Below are positions 47,728 to 61,034 of a stretch of DNA of 64,000 bases, piece by piece (the first letter of the stretch is position 1; each line of letters opens with the position of its first letter). A program made the translations under genes and the position numbers. Location of the stretch: positions 2,728,001 through 2,792,000 of the forward strand of contig NC_052104.1 in NCBI RefSeq assembly GCF_012273895.1, given 5' to 3'. This DNA is from Zerene cesonia (lineage: Eukaryota > Arthropoda > Insecta > Lepidoptera > Pieridae). Below the pieces are notes generated by a model. It did no database searches, was not told the DNA's origin, and saw only the letters and a program-made list of their open reading frames with translations.

Positions 47728-47927
47728 ACTAGCTGCGCCCCGCGGTTTCACCCGCGTACGTCCGTATCCCGTAGGAATATCGAGATAAAAAGTGGCTTTT
47801 ATGTTATTCCAGTTGTCCAGTTGTCTACGTACCAAATTTCATTGCAATCGGTTCAGCGGTTTTCGCGTGAAAGAGCAACAAACACACACATCCTTACAAA
47901 CTTTCGCATTTATGATATTAGTAGGAC
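47728..47927 (+). repeat. Family M repeat, full length
   Basis: It runs from CTAGCTGCGCCCCGCGG to TTATGATATTAGTAGGAC and is one of the least diverged copies. Confidence 0.85.
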
Positions 47928-49491
47928 TCTATGTGTCTTTAAGGACTAATAATTAAGTATATTGAGTGCTATAAATCAAACAACATTCATTATTTACTAT
48001 GTGGAAGATTGTCTCTTGCCATTTGACCACGCGTGCGGAGCCGTGGGCGTATGGTTTTAAATGATTAGAAAGCATTTATCAAGTATTTATTCTATAAAAC
48101 ATCTTTATAAATAATATTCTGTAACTCAATAAAGCCATGCAAAAGTGCAACTACGCAGTAACTATTTTATTGTATGGTGGAATTTTCAAATGTATTTAAC
48201 AATTGCAAAATTGAAACTGTCTGAAGTTCAGGTATTAAACCGCATACGATTGTTTGCACTACACCTAAAACCTACACAAGGGAAATCAGTTACGTGCAGT
48301 TTAACGCGGGAATGTAATCTCACAGTTAACTGTGACTTATTTAAATAGAATGTAGATGTTCTGTGTTTTACTCTCATTCTTTTACGTTGCCTCTGGGACG
48401 CGGAGCTGACTAGACGCATTACAATGTACAAGTCATTGGTTCTAAGAATTATTTTAAGAATATTTTCTATGTGATATCGGTCTATAGAATTGTATGGAAC
48501 TTCGTGGAATATTATATTCGGAGGACCTGTTCTTATGAAATAGTATTGTGGGTATCGCCTCATTTCAAACAGACATGTTCAAACTACATCTGTTCGTACA
48601 TTACTGTTTTTGTTGTTGTGTTTCATCATTTAAATACGTTATTTAATTAGAAAATGAGCTTTTAATATCGTTCGATCATTAATAATAACAATAAATTAAT
48701 TAATTAGTTGTTTTTAAATATGATCGAAGAATCGCTTTTACATTTCGTGCTCGTACATAGGTGTGGGCAAAAAATCAAATGCCGTTCCTCCCTAACAAAT
48801 CGTGGTAACGGTTTTGCGTAGTTTCGCTTTTTGAACGTATTCGTGATTTTTCAGGATCCACCAACGTGTGAACACGGTCATTGAAGCTAAAAAATCCATA
48901 TGAAAGTATCGATTCCATGAAACTACTCAAACGTAACACATAACTTCTCTAACTAATATGTCAATGATGAAGTAAAGGAATTTCTATCGGGGTGTGTTTA
49001 ATGGTAGATAGATGTTATAAGTTTCGTTGTTATGTTAAAAAAAATGGGTAAGTAACGTGCATTAGTACAGTCTTTGACTTCGCTCGCGTGAGACCGGAAT
49101 ATACGCCGGTAATGTGGCCTTTCTGCATGCAACGCGAAACCTATTTTGTAGATATCGCGGTAAAGAGGAGCAAAGCTAATTTTATATCCAAAAACTAAAT
49201 TGGATAAGCTGATTGTGATGAGATAAAAATATGTCTCTTCCATGTCTCTTCATCTCCAAAATTAAACAACCTATTTGAGAATACAAAAATGTGATATTTT
49301 TGTATCAACAATTATAAACACATGACTGCACGGCCATTAACGATATAAAGCGATATAAAAAAAGTCTACAACAAAGCATCAATCAAAAAAATGTATATTT
49401 TATAACTTTCTTAAAAGGACGTAACAGTAAAAGATCAAAGACAATTATGTGGGAGTAAAGTTTAAAGAAAATGTGTAAACGGTGTTTATAT

Positions 49492-49492
<1 letters not shown>

Positions 49493-49525
<33 letters not shown>

Positions 49526-49730
49526 CACAGTCGGCAATGGAGCTGGTGGGTCGCCTGATGGTAAGCGCTACCACCGCCCATGAACATTTATAGAGGCATA
49601 AGGTCCATTGCAAACCTTACGCCTCTACAAATGGATTGCCGACTTTTGGGAATGGATTAAGGAAGGATTGGAGAGAGGAATAAAGGAAAGGACTGGGAAG
49701 GGTTAGGAAAAGGATATGGGCCTCCGAATT
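49493..49730 (-). repeat. Family S repeat, 5' truncated, reverse, with long poly(T)
   Basis: A run of about 27 T followed by ATGTCACAGTCGGCAATGG, ending GGATATGGGCCTCCGA. The long homopolymer (a poly(A) tail on the other strand) suggests a fairly recent insertion. Confidence 0.83.
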
Positions 49731-49796
49731 TACTAAAAATTACTAGCTATTCCCGCGACTTCGTCCAAGTGGAATAGTAACTTTGGGAAGCATTTG

Positions 49797-49962
49797 CGTC
49801 GGTTGTCGGTTTCCTCATGATATTTTCTTTCACTGTTTTGATAACTGGCGATGTGGACAACGTGGAGGTAAATTGAAAAAATCCATTTATTTCATGTACG
49901 CTCGTCTGGTTTCGAACCCCCGACTTTTCGATAGATGTCCACTGAGTCACCAATGTGTTAAG
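49797..49962 (-). repeat. Family X SINE, reverse, 5' half
   Basis: The B box GGGTTCGAAACC and A box TGACTCAGTGG can be read on the - strand. The GTTTCCTCATGATATTTTC block is present; the TGATGA tail is lost. Confidence 0.8.
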
Positions 49963-50622
49963 TGGATATTTCTTAAAAAAACTTATTATATATTTTATCC
50001 CCTTAGCGTATGCCTACGTCATCTATTTGCATGCCAAATTACATCCCGATCCGTCCACTGGTTTGGGCTGTGCGTTGATATATCACTATGTCAGTCTGTC
50101 ACCTTTCAGTAGTTATATATTTTATAAAAAATAATCGCTTTAGTATAAGTTTCAAACAGTTTGTATATAGATACTGAATTATTAGAAAGACACTGGAAAA
50201 TATGCTTAGTAGATCCTCCTCCTTTGAATAAATAAATACAATGAAGCGTAAATATTTCTCGCTGTTGGCTTCAAAAGCACCGTAAACTGACTTGTTATTA
50301 AGTATTAGTGGCTCAACTCCTTTAATTAATATAGTGCGGAAATACACCGCTAATTAAAGAAGCACTTTTGAGCTAAGGGCATTGGAGATTGCTTATAATT
50401 TTGTCAACTTAATTTATATGACGATGTAATGATGGCAAATGTATTTATGTAATAGAGATAGCGTTTATGTGTTTTCATTTCTTCTTTGTGGTTCCTTGAT
50501 TTATATAAAACATGTAATATCTTTATTAGCATTTATTTTCGTGTCGTTTATTTCACATCAACCTGCGTTTTTTTGCGCGATACTCATATGTTGTAAATCC
50601 GTTTTGAAAAATTCTTTCATTT

Positions 50623-50697
50623 TTAGATAGCCCATTTATTGAAGAAGGCTTTAGGCTTTAACGTACCACGGGCGAAGCTGGGGCGGACGGCTAGTAA
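50623..50697 (-). repeat. Family V head fragment, reverse
   Basis: AGATAGCCCATTTATTGAAG, AAGGCTTTAGGC and CGAAGCTGGGGCGGACGGCT are the reverse complement of the family V 5' half. Confidence 0.65.
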
Positions 50698-51224
50698 AAA
50701 TAAATTTACTTAATATTTCTGGCACCTTGGTTTTATCGAATGTCCATAATTAACTTAATATTTAGTCATATTATGTTATATCCTAATACTTAAGCCTTGT
50801 ATATTTTTGGTTCCCTCGTGGTGACTGACGGTTGTTGGATTGACCCTCAAGGAATAACATATTGTACTGAAATTTCTTCTTTGATCAATTTTGTTGCTGT
50901 AAATGACAATGTGCTTAATAAATTTATATTTTTATAATACAATAATATCAATATCCAATAATATAATATCAATATCAAACAGAATAAGTTCGATGTTAAA
51001 AATCAATACTAATCGAAAAATCGTAACCTTCGATTGATATAGGTGTCCATTTTCTGAATATAAAATAATATAGAATGTACGGCATCTGTCATTTAATTCT
51101 TTTTATTATTACTTATTTAGCCTATACCTATAAGCACTTTCAGTGTTTCTTCTATTTTAATACCTCCTCCTCCTCTCAACTCCTCAAAACTAAACTCTAC
51201 GCCCCTGGTAGTTAGTATTTTTAC

Positions 51225-51430
51225 ACGCTTTTTATTAGCTTCACCTGTATGTTTGTTTGTAACCGACTTCTTTGGGCGCGATTTTGACCCACTTTAAACG
51301 GCCAGATTTCGTTCAAACTTTGTAGATTTATTGAGGACCGATGACAATACACTAATTTGATAAAATTATTCCATTTATCAATTTGCAAAATATGATAAAA
51401 GCGTGTTTTTTAGTTTTTTTAAACTATTAT
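51225..51430 (+). repeat. Lepidopteran-type interspersed repeat, single copy
   Basis: TTTTTATTAGCTTCACCTGT, GTTTGTTTGTAACCGACTTC and GCGATTTTGACCCACTTTAA are a pattern I have seen often in lepidopteran intergenic DNA (memory, unchecked). No second copy is obvious here. Confidence 0.5.
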
Positions 51431-52900
51431 AATACATTATTATTCTAAAGGCAGTTAGCATTTCCACTATACTTCTAAAACACAGTCCACAATAATCTCC
51501 AACGATACATCATTTGAACGCAATCGTCATTTGTATCGAATGATTCAATATTGAATCATTACATATCACAATTAGAAGGTATGTATTGATTGATGTGAAG
51601 CGTCTGTTGCTGATACATGCTAACAGACGAAAATCGGTCGACATTTCATTCCGAATAGTAAGCTTTTAATGGAAGCTGGCTGGACGAATCGTGAATAGGT
51701 TCTAAACGTGATTTATTCATCAGTGGCGAAGTTTTGTGTTGATATTGGATATTGAATCTTGCTGTGAAGGTAGGTAATTATAATGTCATGTATTCAATAA
51801 TGTTAATGGGATTAAGTAATTAGAGAGAGTGTTAATTATGAAATAACTGAATCAATGTTTGATAAGGTATTTAATGAAATACATGAGAGAAATAATTTAC
51901 TTTTTGTTGTGTGTAAGAACTTGATGAACTAGAAAAATGTGTTACTTTTGTTCTAAAAGAAAATGCACTTACTAAATGCAGCTTATTACAACCTACTTAT
52001 TTGTGTAAGTGTATGATTTTAGTACAATCAGAAAAAGTGTTAAAGTATTGTCTAATTTTACAATCTTCTAATATCTATTAATGCGTATATTTGTGTTTTA
52101 ATTTTATTTTCTTTGAATATATTACAATATGTGGCAACCCTAAATATAACAGGATCGTATAGGGCTGTCACGTTTAACAAGGTCCTTACCATAAAATGCC
52201 GATTCAGCTCTTGCAAATGAAACTGTATTCCTGACCAGTGATGACATAGGAAGCCCATAGACGAGTATGAAGTGGGTCGAATGCCGGCACGTGTTTAAGC
52301 ACTAATGTGACATATCGTCACAATTTCACTGGATTGTGCATTATTAACTGAATTCCTAATTCGTCATGTGCTAGTACCAGGTATGTCGTTTTTAATACTT
52401 TTTAGATTCTCACTGGATATTTGCATACGATTTTTTTCAAACGTTATTGAAATATTAAACAAAGGTTTATTATTTAATATATTATTTATTATTTCAATTA
52501 AGACGATTCTAAATGCAAGTGGTGAAACGTTCTCTTTATCGTAGAATTGAGAAATCAGTGTGCAAGTTTAATTTAATTTTAAAACATCCTTAAAGTCCTT
52601 ACCTTGCCTCTCGTTTTAACAATGTATTTTCTATCAGAGCGTTCCTTATGATGGATAAGAGGGGAATCTTAGACGCCTGTCACACTAAATTTGTGTAACA
52701 AATTATCAATTGATCCTTTAATAATATATGTTTGCACCCGTGTTTACTCGTGTAAACGTAGGAAATAATAACAAATAAATCAATGTTAATGTATAATAAA
52801 ATTGTTATTAATAAAAACTTCTTCATGTATAAATAATTTATTTGTCATTTACAACATAACCTTTCGCTTTTTGCGTTTTTTTTCTTGAAAGTATTTTAGA

Positions 52901-53104
52901 ACTAGCTGCGCCCCACGGTTTCACCCGCGTAAGTTCGTATCCCGTAGGAATATCGGGATAAAAAGTTGCCTATATGTCATTCAAGTTGTCCAGCTGTCTA
53001 CGTACCAAATTTAATTGCAATCGGTTCTGTAGTTTTTGCGTGAAAGAGTAACAAACACACACATATCCTTACAAACTTTCGCATTTATAATATAAGTTGG
53101 ATAG
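52901..53104 (+). repeat. Family M repeat, full length
   Basis: It runs from CTAGCTGCGCCCCACGG to TTATAATATAAGTTGGAT, with all internal landmarks present. Confidence 0.83.
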
Positions 53105-53701
53105 GTTTGGAATCAAAGAAATAGACTACGATATTTTTGGAATAAAGATTAGGTTTTAAAGGGAGACGTTTTACGAATATCTTATTCCACATAATTTCTT
53201 TCATGGAAAGGACAAAATTATGTTAATACAAGAAATTTAGTTACCGATGTTATCTATCTTGGAGAAGATGAGCAAACTTTTTAGCAGTGTTTAAGTTTGT
53301 TTTCTTTAGTGCTAACAATTTTATTGCCTAGTGTTTTTAAACTTGTGTAACAAGATGTTTTAAATTTAGAATTATCAATTATTTGAAAGAATTAAAGACT
53401 AAAATGAAAGAATGTTACTTTTTTAATGTATTAAAAAACAGTGGCAATACAAATGGCCTTATTTAATTTAGTGAATTTGTACTGATGATGGACCATTTAA
53501 AGGACAGACAACAGAAATATACCTGTTTTTTATTGAAACGGTATTTTTACGCTATTTTCTTCGTAGACGCGTTTTTCGCATATAAAGCGGCAATCCTAAT
53601 GAGTATTTTTTAGTGATTCAGATTTTTCTTTAATCTTGTTCACAGTTTATTGTATTATTAGTACCCACAAAATAAGTCTGTTTATAATTATAATGTAATA
53701 T

Positions 53702-53726
53702 NNNNNNNNNNNNNNNNNNNNNNNNN
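53702..53726. other. Assembly gap of 25 N
   Basis: Twenty-five N bases; the length is probably nominal. The sequence to the right begins directly with a palindrome arm. Confidence 0.99.
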
Positions 53727-53788
53727 CTTTCGCATGTATAATATTTAAATATATATATATATTCCTTTAAATATTATACATGCGAAAG
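53727..53788. repeat. Perfect 23-bp inverted repeat at the gap edge
   Basis: CTTTCGCATGTATAATATTT (to 53749) is matched by its exact reverse complement at 53766-53788. The 16-base spacer is TA-rich. The arms equal the 5' end of family R, so two R copies meet head to head. Confidence 0.85.
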
Positions 53789-53965
53789 TAACTCTGTCTG
53801 CCTGTATCTTCTTTACGCCTAAACCACTGACCAGTTCGGTTAGCATAAATATAATTTAAGCGTCGAAAAAGGAAATACAATAGTTTTGATGCTGGAAGTC
53901 CCAGGGAAACGGGGAACGGGAACTATATGGGGAAAACCCTGGACTTTCCAATCTTCGTCTTTGTC
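53766..53965 (+). repeat. Family R repeat next to the assembly gap
   Basis: ATGCGAAAGTAACTCTGTCT, CTTTACGCCTAAACCACTGA, then CAGGGAAACGGGGAACGGGA and GGGGAAAACCCTGG. It is the right half of a palindrome that abuts the gap. Confidence 0.65.
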
Positions 53966-54572
53966 TACTCTGAAATAATTGGACATTGAAATTATGGTTT
54001 GTATGGTGGACGTTATAAAACGAATAATGTTGTTACAACACTATATTGCTTTGTATGTTAGAGTCTCAACTCAGAACTGATCAAAATCATTTTTGACTTA
54101 TTTTTGCAGTTAAAAACGGTTCTGACCGGCCATAAATTTTACTGTAACATATACACATTTAGAGTAATTCAAGCTAGTAGAAAACACTCATCAATATGTA
54201 TCAACACGTTTTATAAAATCCCTAATTTGCAAGTGTTGACCTACTAGCCAAGTTAAACTTTCTTAGCACAGTCGACGTATTTTTAACAGATAATGTTACA
54301 AAAATATTAGTATTTTATAGGTATACTACAAGTTTACGAGCAGCAGATATACTAGATTTTACAGCACTTATTTGTAGACAGAAAATGGAAAGTAAAAGCA
54401 TTTACTTCAATACATACAAGTTATGGCATAACATAGAATATCAGAAAATAATGAAAAAGTAATGTCTAGTTTCATGCGCAAATTGAATAAAAACCATAAC
54501 GCTTTCACTTGCCACAACTTATCCGAAAATATTAAGGACCATACGGAAGGCACCAACTTTTAAATAAAAAAA

Positions 54573-54860
54573 ATATCTAAGTACCACACCCCCACAGAAG
54601 ATCAACCTGAAATAGCATAATGCTGTGTTTCCTTCGGAGAGAGCCGGAGGCCAATATCCTTTCCCTTACCCTTCCCAGTCCTTTTCTTTATTCCTCTCGT
54701 CAATCCTTTCTTAATATTCCCTTTCCAATTTAGAGTCGGCAAACAATTTGTAGAGGTATAAGGCCTGCAATCGACCTTACGCCACTCCAAATTTTCCTGG
54801 ATGGTACCGCTTACCATCAGGCGAACAACCAGCTCCAGTGTCGACGATGACATAAAAAAA
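54573..54860 (+). repeat. Family S repeat, 5' truncated
   Basis: It starts at AAGTACCACACCCCCACAGA and ends GTCGACGATGACATAAAA. It is moderately diverged. Confidence 0.8.
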
Positions 54861-55864
54861 ATCAAAATCGGCTTATCCAGTCAAAAGTTCTGGGGTAACA
54901 AACACAAAAAAAATATAGCCGAATTGAGATCCTTTATTCTATCTATCTACTTTTATCAGTTAAACACTGTAACTAGGTTTCGTATTACCTCTGTGGTAAT
55001 ATTTAAATAAATAAAAAATATGACATATACGGGTGTTTTAAAGTTATGTATTACTAAATATTATGCTGCTAGAGAGGTAGGTATGTATGCCAATAAGTAG
55101 TTACCTACTATTGATAAAACTTCTACGTAAATTAAAAAAAAATATGCAATATAAATTACCTATTTTTTGTATCAATAGTATACACATTTTTCAAATATTT
55201 AGCACTTTCACAAATCACAACAAAAAAACTAACTTTACATCGAACCAAAATAACTACAGCCAGCATACTTGGACCTTTCAAATCACAAAATGCTTTGATT
55301 TCCGCAAATAAATCAGCAATGAACGGGGACCAGGCGAAACTGGTCGGTGTAGTGGTTATGCGCCATTAAAACAGTTGCATTTTGAAACGTTTTCATTTTT
55401 GATCGATAAATTCTTTCAGTGCTTTTTGCAATGTTATTGTGATTTTAATTCCATTTTTGGAGCACTATGTGACATTGAGTTGTTTTGCTTACATTTCTAA
55501 AAAAGTTCGTTTAATTATCTAACCGTCATTGTTATACGCACAATGGATATGCAACAAATATAAGATTATCCATAGAGTATTTGTGGTTATGTATAATGAT
55601 AAACTATTATGTTTCCTCGAGTATATACGCATAGGTATGTAATTTATTGTATACACGTTATGTAATATGTCTCTTTACAAGAGAAAAATACGATCTTAAA
55701 CAATTCTAAATAATTACCTATACATTGAAAATGGAGAATATACAATATTGCCAAAAGGCACTTACGTGATCCAAATTTTATTTTTGCAGCCCTATTTTAA
55801 ATTACATTTCAATTATTTTAAAAATATTCAAGTCGCGACTTAGCTAACGTAACTTTTTTTGGGT

Positions 55865-56035
55865 CTACTAGCGGTCCGTCCCAGCATCGCCCGTAGTACA
55901 TATATGGCCTATAGCCTTCCTCAATAAATGGGCTATCTAAAACTGAAAGAATTTTATCAAATCGGACCAGTAGTTCCTGAGATAAGTGCATTCAAACAAA
56001 CAAACAAACAAACTCTTCAGCTTTATAATATTAGT
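55865..56035 (+). repeat. Family V short repeat
   Basis: CTAGCGGTCCGTCCCAGCAT, GCCTATAGCCTTCCTCAATA, ATCGGACCAGTAGTTCCTGA, a CAAA run, then TTATAATATTAGTATAAAT. Confidence 0.7.
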
Positions 56036-56104
56036 ATAAATAATAGGAGATTCAAATTAATGTTACGGAAGGAAGTTGAAATTTCTGCACTCTTTAAACT
56101 TAAA

Positions 56105-56270
56105 TATTTTGTCCTTTACCCAACGGTTGCCTGGTAGAGATGGCTTTTAGCCATAAGGCCGCCATTTGCATACTAGTTTAAGTTGCTTTTGTTAAATTTT
56201 ATTTCTTTCTTATATTTTGAAAGTGTGCAATAAAGAATAAAAAAATAATAAATAAATAAACTTCAACATC
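56105..56270 (+). repeat. Family L (LINE 3' end) with A-rich tail
   Basis: ACGGTTGCCTGGTAGAGATG, AGCCATAAGGCCGCC and GTGCAATAAAGAATAAAAAA, followed by AATAAATAAATAA. The poly(A) signal and A-rich tail give the orientation. Confidence 0.7.
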
Positions 56271-57534
56271 TCGTGTGAATACAGAACGTCTGTTTATTAG
56301 TAGATACATATATTAAATGCTTATTAATTCTCAGTAAGGAGGGTAGATATATATGTCCTCCATCACAGCTAACCAAGTGACCGTAAAATGTTGCGGAACA
56401 TTCGCATTCCTTACGACTGTAGTATAAAGTTAGGATTTAGCACTTAAACCTTGAGGCTTAATTTTATAGCCTTCTGAATAAGCCTAAACGTGATAGGGCA
56501 TGCTTAAATAACGTGGCTCCCTCACATGTACAAATATCTTGGACCTGAAATTCGTAATATCAAATATTGTTCCATCCAAAACTTCTGAAAGTTCGTTTAA
56601 GCTAATAAGCAACTTATATAGTGCCCTTTTCACTGGGAAATATAATTGTTGTATTATATATATAATATAGGAATTTTATAATCGTTTCAATTGAGAAAAA
56701 TATACATAATTTCTTAGTTTACATATTTGCGACTGTGGTAAATTTTGAGTTAAGAAATATAAGTAGTTTTTTTTTAGTTTTACGATATGCGATGTTATAT
56801 TTGAGTTCCTTGTATTTGGAAATTAATCTTTATGATACTTTGTAAATATCAGTGATTAACATACAAAACATTGTTACTTTACTTGCTTTTGTATCCACAT
56901 AAAAATATAGATTTAATATATTAGAAACTTTTAAAATAGCATCACAGAACTCAAGACTCAAAACTCGTGTGTAGTGTTCAAATCCATTATTTTCCAACTG
57001 AATACCATTCAATCGCATGTGTTGCTATTATTGTTCAGTATATTCTGACTCTAACTGGTGTACATTATACCAATTAAATCACCTTTAGTTCATATCAATC
57101 AGATCCTACAATCCTATGTACTTAGACGGTAGCTCAGATAGCGATATATTGATTATTAACCTTGTGTAATTGAAACTAATGGCGAGCTTACTGTGCTTTG
57201 TGGTTATGAGTTGATTAATATGAGGTTATGGAGACTGATTAAAATCGAGTGGAAATTAATTGTTGTAAGAACGTGATGCATGAATGCGTATATTTTTTTA
57301 GAACTTAAATATATATGGTACGTTATCTTATCAATTGTCCCGATTGGGCAGGATCTATAATCGTAATTGTAGCTTTTGCCAAACTAATACCGTTTAATAT
57401 TAATTCAGATAAAATAACATTATTCTTAGATTGTTATTCAATTAATTGCTGACTCGAGTCGAGAAGTGGGCGAAACACCCACGCGCGTAGCGAAAGATCT
57501 TTGTCTCCAATAATTTGATATTTCTTTTGTTTTC

Positions 57535-57755
57535 GTGGGGGCAACTGAGCTGGTGGTAAGCCTGATTGTAAGCGATCACCAACGCGAGAGTAAAAGCGAC
57601 TGCCAGAGTTGGTGCCTCTTATAATGCGTTGCCCATGTTAAAGGAGTAAAAACCACATAAGTTTTAAAATTCAGGAGTAAGGGCAAGGAAAATTGTCGAT
57701 GAGAATGTAGGAATGGACTAGGAAGGCGGAAAAGGAATAAGGCATTACTTAAGGA
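57535..57755 (-). repeat. Degenerate family S-like repeat, reverse
   Basis: GAGCTGGTGGTAAGCCTGA, GTAAGCGATCACC and a purine-rich GGAAGG/GGAAAA tract follow family S order, but with many changes. Confidence 0.5.
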
Positions 57756-58634
57756 GTCATGATTCGAACAAGTTAATCTTTAGATCCCGGCATTGTTAGG
57801 TATCCTAGGGCTTATAGATGCTCCATGTTACAGAGACACTAAAATATCTAGAGCATCGAAGATTTACCTGTAATCCTTGGTGATTATGCTGGTATTAGAG
57901 ATAAATAACCTTCCTGTACAGTGATTTTCTTCAAATTAATTATTATGCCATCACGCTTTCGTTAAGTATATAGCATTAATAATTATTATAACTAATAATA
58001 CAAAATAGTATAGTTGATAATATTCCAATAATTCCTTGAAGCGTGTTACTGTAACGTTAATTTTATTTAATCAATGAGAATCACTCTACTATCTTTAATC
58101 TATTTGCAATTAATAAATTTCGTATACATAAAAGTTTTACATAGCTTTGTCTTGATTTAATAAACCTCGTTAGTAACTGCAATAAATATTTTATTGATAT
58201 AACCCCCCATTTATTGCCTTTTTTTACTTGAATGCCAGCTCAACCGACAACGAACAAGCAATTGAGCATTTTAATAACAACGAATCTACTTGTAAACATT
58301 TATACAATGGCACATTCTGCGAAAAACTCGAAATTTTAGCCTCGAAATAGTGCTTTACACAAGTTTTTACACAAGAGGAAAGTCGAAAGAGGTACAAAAA
58401 GCTCTCATCGCTGTTTGCTGGCCTTTTATACCTTTCACCTCAGTAATTCATTCTGGGCTTTAGAAAAAGCGTTAAATGACGGGAAATTGTTTAAGTGAAT
58501 TAAAGCTGACGGTAATACTATAATGAATATAACGAGAATCGGAATATATTTCAGTGTGCCATTATGTTTAAATATTATGTTGTGGAGTTTTGAATGTATA
58601 GCTTAATAAATGCTTGGAGTACATAGTCTGGCTT

Positions 58635-58885
58635 TTTACATTGATTTGTTATCGTATGTATGCGTTTGTTGTCAATTACGTCTGTTTGTCTTTCTCTTCT
58701 TCACGTTTAAACCGCTGAAATTATTTGCATGATGTTTTGTGTATATGTAGTTTGCGATCCGAGAAGGACACAAGATCAATTTTAGCCCTGTATTCCCAAG
58801 ACAGTAGGAAATTTGAGAGTAACCCCGGTGCTGTCTATATTTTTCTTTAACTACCCAGGCGAAGCTGCGGCTAGAAATCTATTAT
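58635..58885 (+). repeat. Family R-like repeat
   Basis: TCTGTTTGTCTTTCTCTTCT, TTCACGTTTAAACCGCTGA, then CCCAGGCGAAGCTGCGGC. The last block is the typical 3' end of such elements. Confidence 0.6.
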
Positions 58886-58920
58886 AATATATTATATTAT
58901 ATTATGTTATGTTATAAATT
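58878..58920. repeat. TATTA-type microsatellite
   Basis: Repeats of ATTATATT/ATGTT units without coding content. Confidence 0.6.
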
Positions 58921-59151
58921 TTATGATATGATAGTAAAATTTCGTAGCGAAGATGAGTATATTTTAATTATGTATCTGCAGACATAGACATACCTTTATT
59001 TTGCAACGCAACAGAAATACAGTAACTAGAAAATAAAGCCATGATACCAAAATGGACCAGTGGATCAGACCAGTGAATCAGTATAACAGAGAAAGTAAGA
59101 GTATAAATAATTAATATTGAAAACTCATTAAACTTATCATACGACATTATA

Positions 59152-59458
59152 ATTTTTTTTATGACATCGTCGGCCCTGGAGCTAATGGAACGCCTAATGG
59201 TAATCGCTACCACCCATGACATGGATTGTCGACTTCAAATTGGAAAGAGATTAAAAAGAGACTGTCGAGAGGAAAAGAGAAAATGACTGGGAAGGGTAAC
59301 GAAAAGGATATGGGCTTTTGGCTCTCCCAGTCACCGAAAGAAACAGCAATATGCTATTTCACGCCGGTTTATGGGGGTGTGTTACTTCCCCCGCACGAGC
59401 TGGTACCACATACCACAAATACCAATTCGTGCCGAAGCGTGCTCAACTACTACATACA
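59152..59458 (-). repeat. Family S repeat, nearly full length, reverse
   Basis: It runs from TTTTTTTATGACATCGTCGG to GTGCCGAAGCGTGCTCAAC on +. The block with GGCGTAAGGTCTGC is deleted. A 106-residue open frame here is a by-product. Confidence 0.82.
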
Positions 59459-59787
59459 CGGTAATAAAACCATGAAAGCTCTGTTTAGTGTATGTACATT
59501 TTTAATTGTATTATGTTCCATATCTCAATCGTGTTGTTCTATTTAGCAATCTAAAGTTTAATTACTGTTTCAGCGGTCTCAATTTTAGTCACTGGGAACG
59601 ATGCCCTATTTCCGAAGCCCTAGCGCTACTTTAATTGTGTTCGGGAAAATATATTGAACGTTAATAAATTACGTACCGATTTAAATACGACTTGTTTAGG
59701 TCCACGCAAGAATTATTGACATTGATTGTTGACCTCGAGGGATTATTTATTTACTGGTGGAATATACTGTGAGTAAATAGCAGATGA

Positions 59788-59806
59788 TATGTGTGTGTGT
59801 GTGTAG
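59788..59806. repeat. Short GT microsatellite
   Basis: About eight TG units (ATATGTGTGTGTGTGTGTAG). Confidence 0.7.
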
Positions 59807-59849
59807 AAGAAGTGTATTATTTATCGATTGGTAATTTTTATGTGTGTTA

Positions 59850-60000
59850 ACTAAGCTGATAAGTCACCTGTCCAGAGGTAATGCTTCTAAAAATGCATTG
59901 CCCGTTTTTGAAGGGTTAGGGATAAGAATATGATTGATGACGTGTAAAGAAAAGGATTGGGAAGGGTGAGGAAAGGGTTACATGCCTTCAGCCGCATGAT
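59850..60000 (-). repeat. Degenerate family S-like fragment, reverse
   Basis: TGCATTGCCCGTTTTTGAAG and AAGGATTGGGAAGGGTGAGG resemble the purine-rich middle of family S in reverse. The ends are unclear. Confidence 0.45.
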
Positions 60001-60221
60001 GTAATCGCCATAGAATATAAATGGTACTCATATGTATATAATGACTTTTTTTATTTAAATTATGTTTTGTATTTCGAAAGATGGTGTTGGATAAAATATC
60101 TAGAGATAATTATTTATTTATAAAATGTCGGGCATGAACTATTAATAATCCTAATGTGGGTTCGCTATTGTTGTAGTGTAAATGAATTAAGCTGTTGTTA
60201 AACCCTAAATTATAATACTAT

Positions 60222-60365
60222 CTTCATCTTTATTATAAATATTATAGATCTGAAGAGTTTGTTTCGTTGAACGCGCTAATCTCAGAAACGTCTGGTCCAA
60301 TTTGAAAAAATTATTCAGTGTTAGATAGTACATTTATTGAGGAAGGCTATGTATCATCACGCTAA
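60222..60365 (-). repeat. Family V short repeat, reverse
   Basis: TTATTATAAATATTATAGAT, CTGAAGAGTTTGTTTCG, CTGGTCCAATTTGAAAAAAT and TTGAGGAAGGCTATGTATC. Confidence 0.65.
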
Positions 60366-61034
60366 GACCAATAAGAGCGGAGTACTAATGAATAATGTTT
60401 CAAAATCGCGGGATTTTTTTTTCTTCTATTTAGAGCTTTTGCTTCGTGCGCTGTGAGTTAACGTTAGCCCAAAGTAACTATTCCACGAGGACTAAATCGC
60501 GGGCTGAAGCCAGTTGATACAAACTATTGCTGTGCCCCGGTTTTATCTGCGTTAGGATTTATTCTTTTCCGATTTGTAATATTATTCATTGCATTGCAAA
60601 TTCAGTGTATTAAGCCTTAATAAACTCGCTGTATACATAGACTTTCCAACGCGAGAAAAAAATTTCAGTCCGAACCAGAAGAGAGGTTCAGCAATCTAAC
60701 AAATAATAATAAGATCAATGCGATTTTAAGACATTAAAATTATCGATTACAAATTCAGTAGTTGACAAATAATGATTGAAAAAACCAAAACCGATGAAAT
60801 ACCGACCATTAACCTATATCAAGCATACAATAAAGATACGACCATACTGAGTACAATGCACTAGCATTATGACAAAAGCCCTCGACCTGTTGAAAAGGTA
60901 AGCCTCGAATTGTGAGGGAAATGCTCATGCTTATTGAAAAATACCTTATATAAACCGGCATTTATTAAACGCGATGTCAGAAGGTATATTTAAGTGGTCG
61001 CAAGTGCTTATCATTTTTCTGTTATATTATAATA

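Noticed and set aside
48228..48563. 111-codon - frame in a slightly GC-richer patch
   Set aside because: No recognisable motif and no splice context; the codon content looks random.
51706..51773. Possible initiator (ATCAGTGG) with donor GAAG|GTAGGT
   Set aside because: AAACGTGATTTATTCAT looks like a decayed family P body, and there is no TATA box at the right distance.
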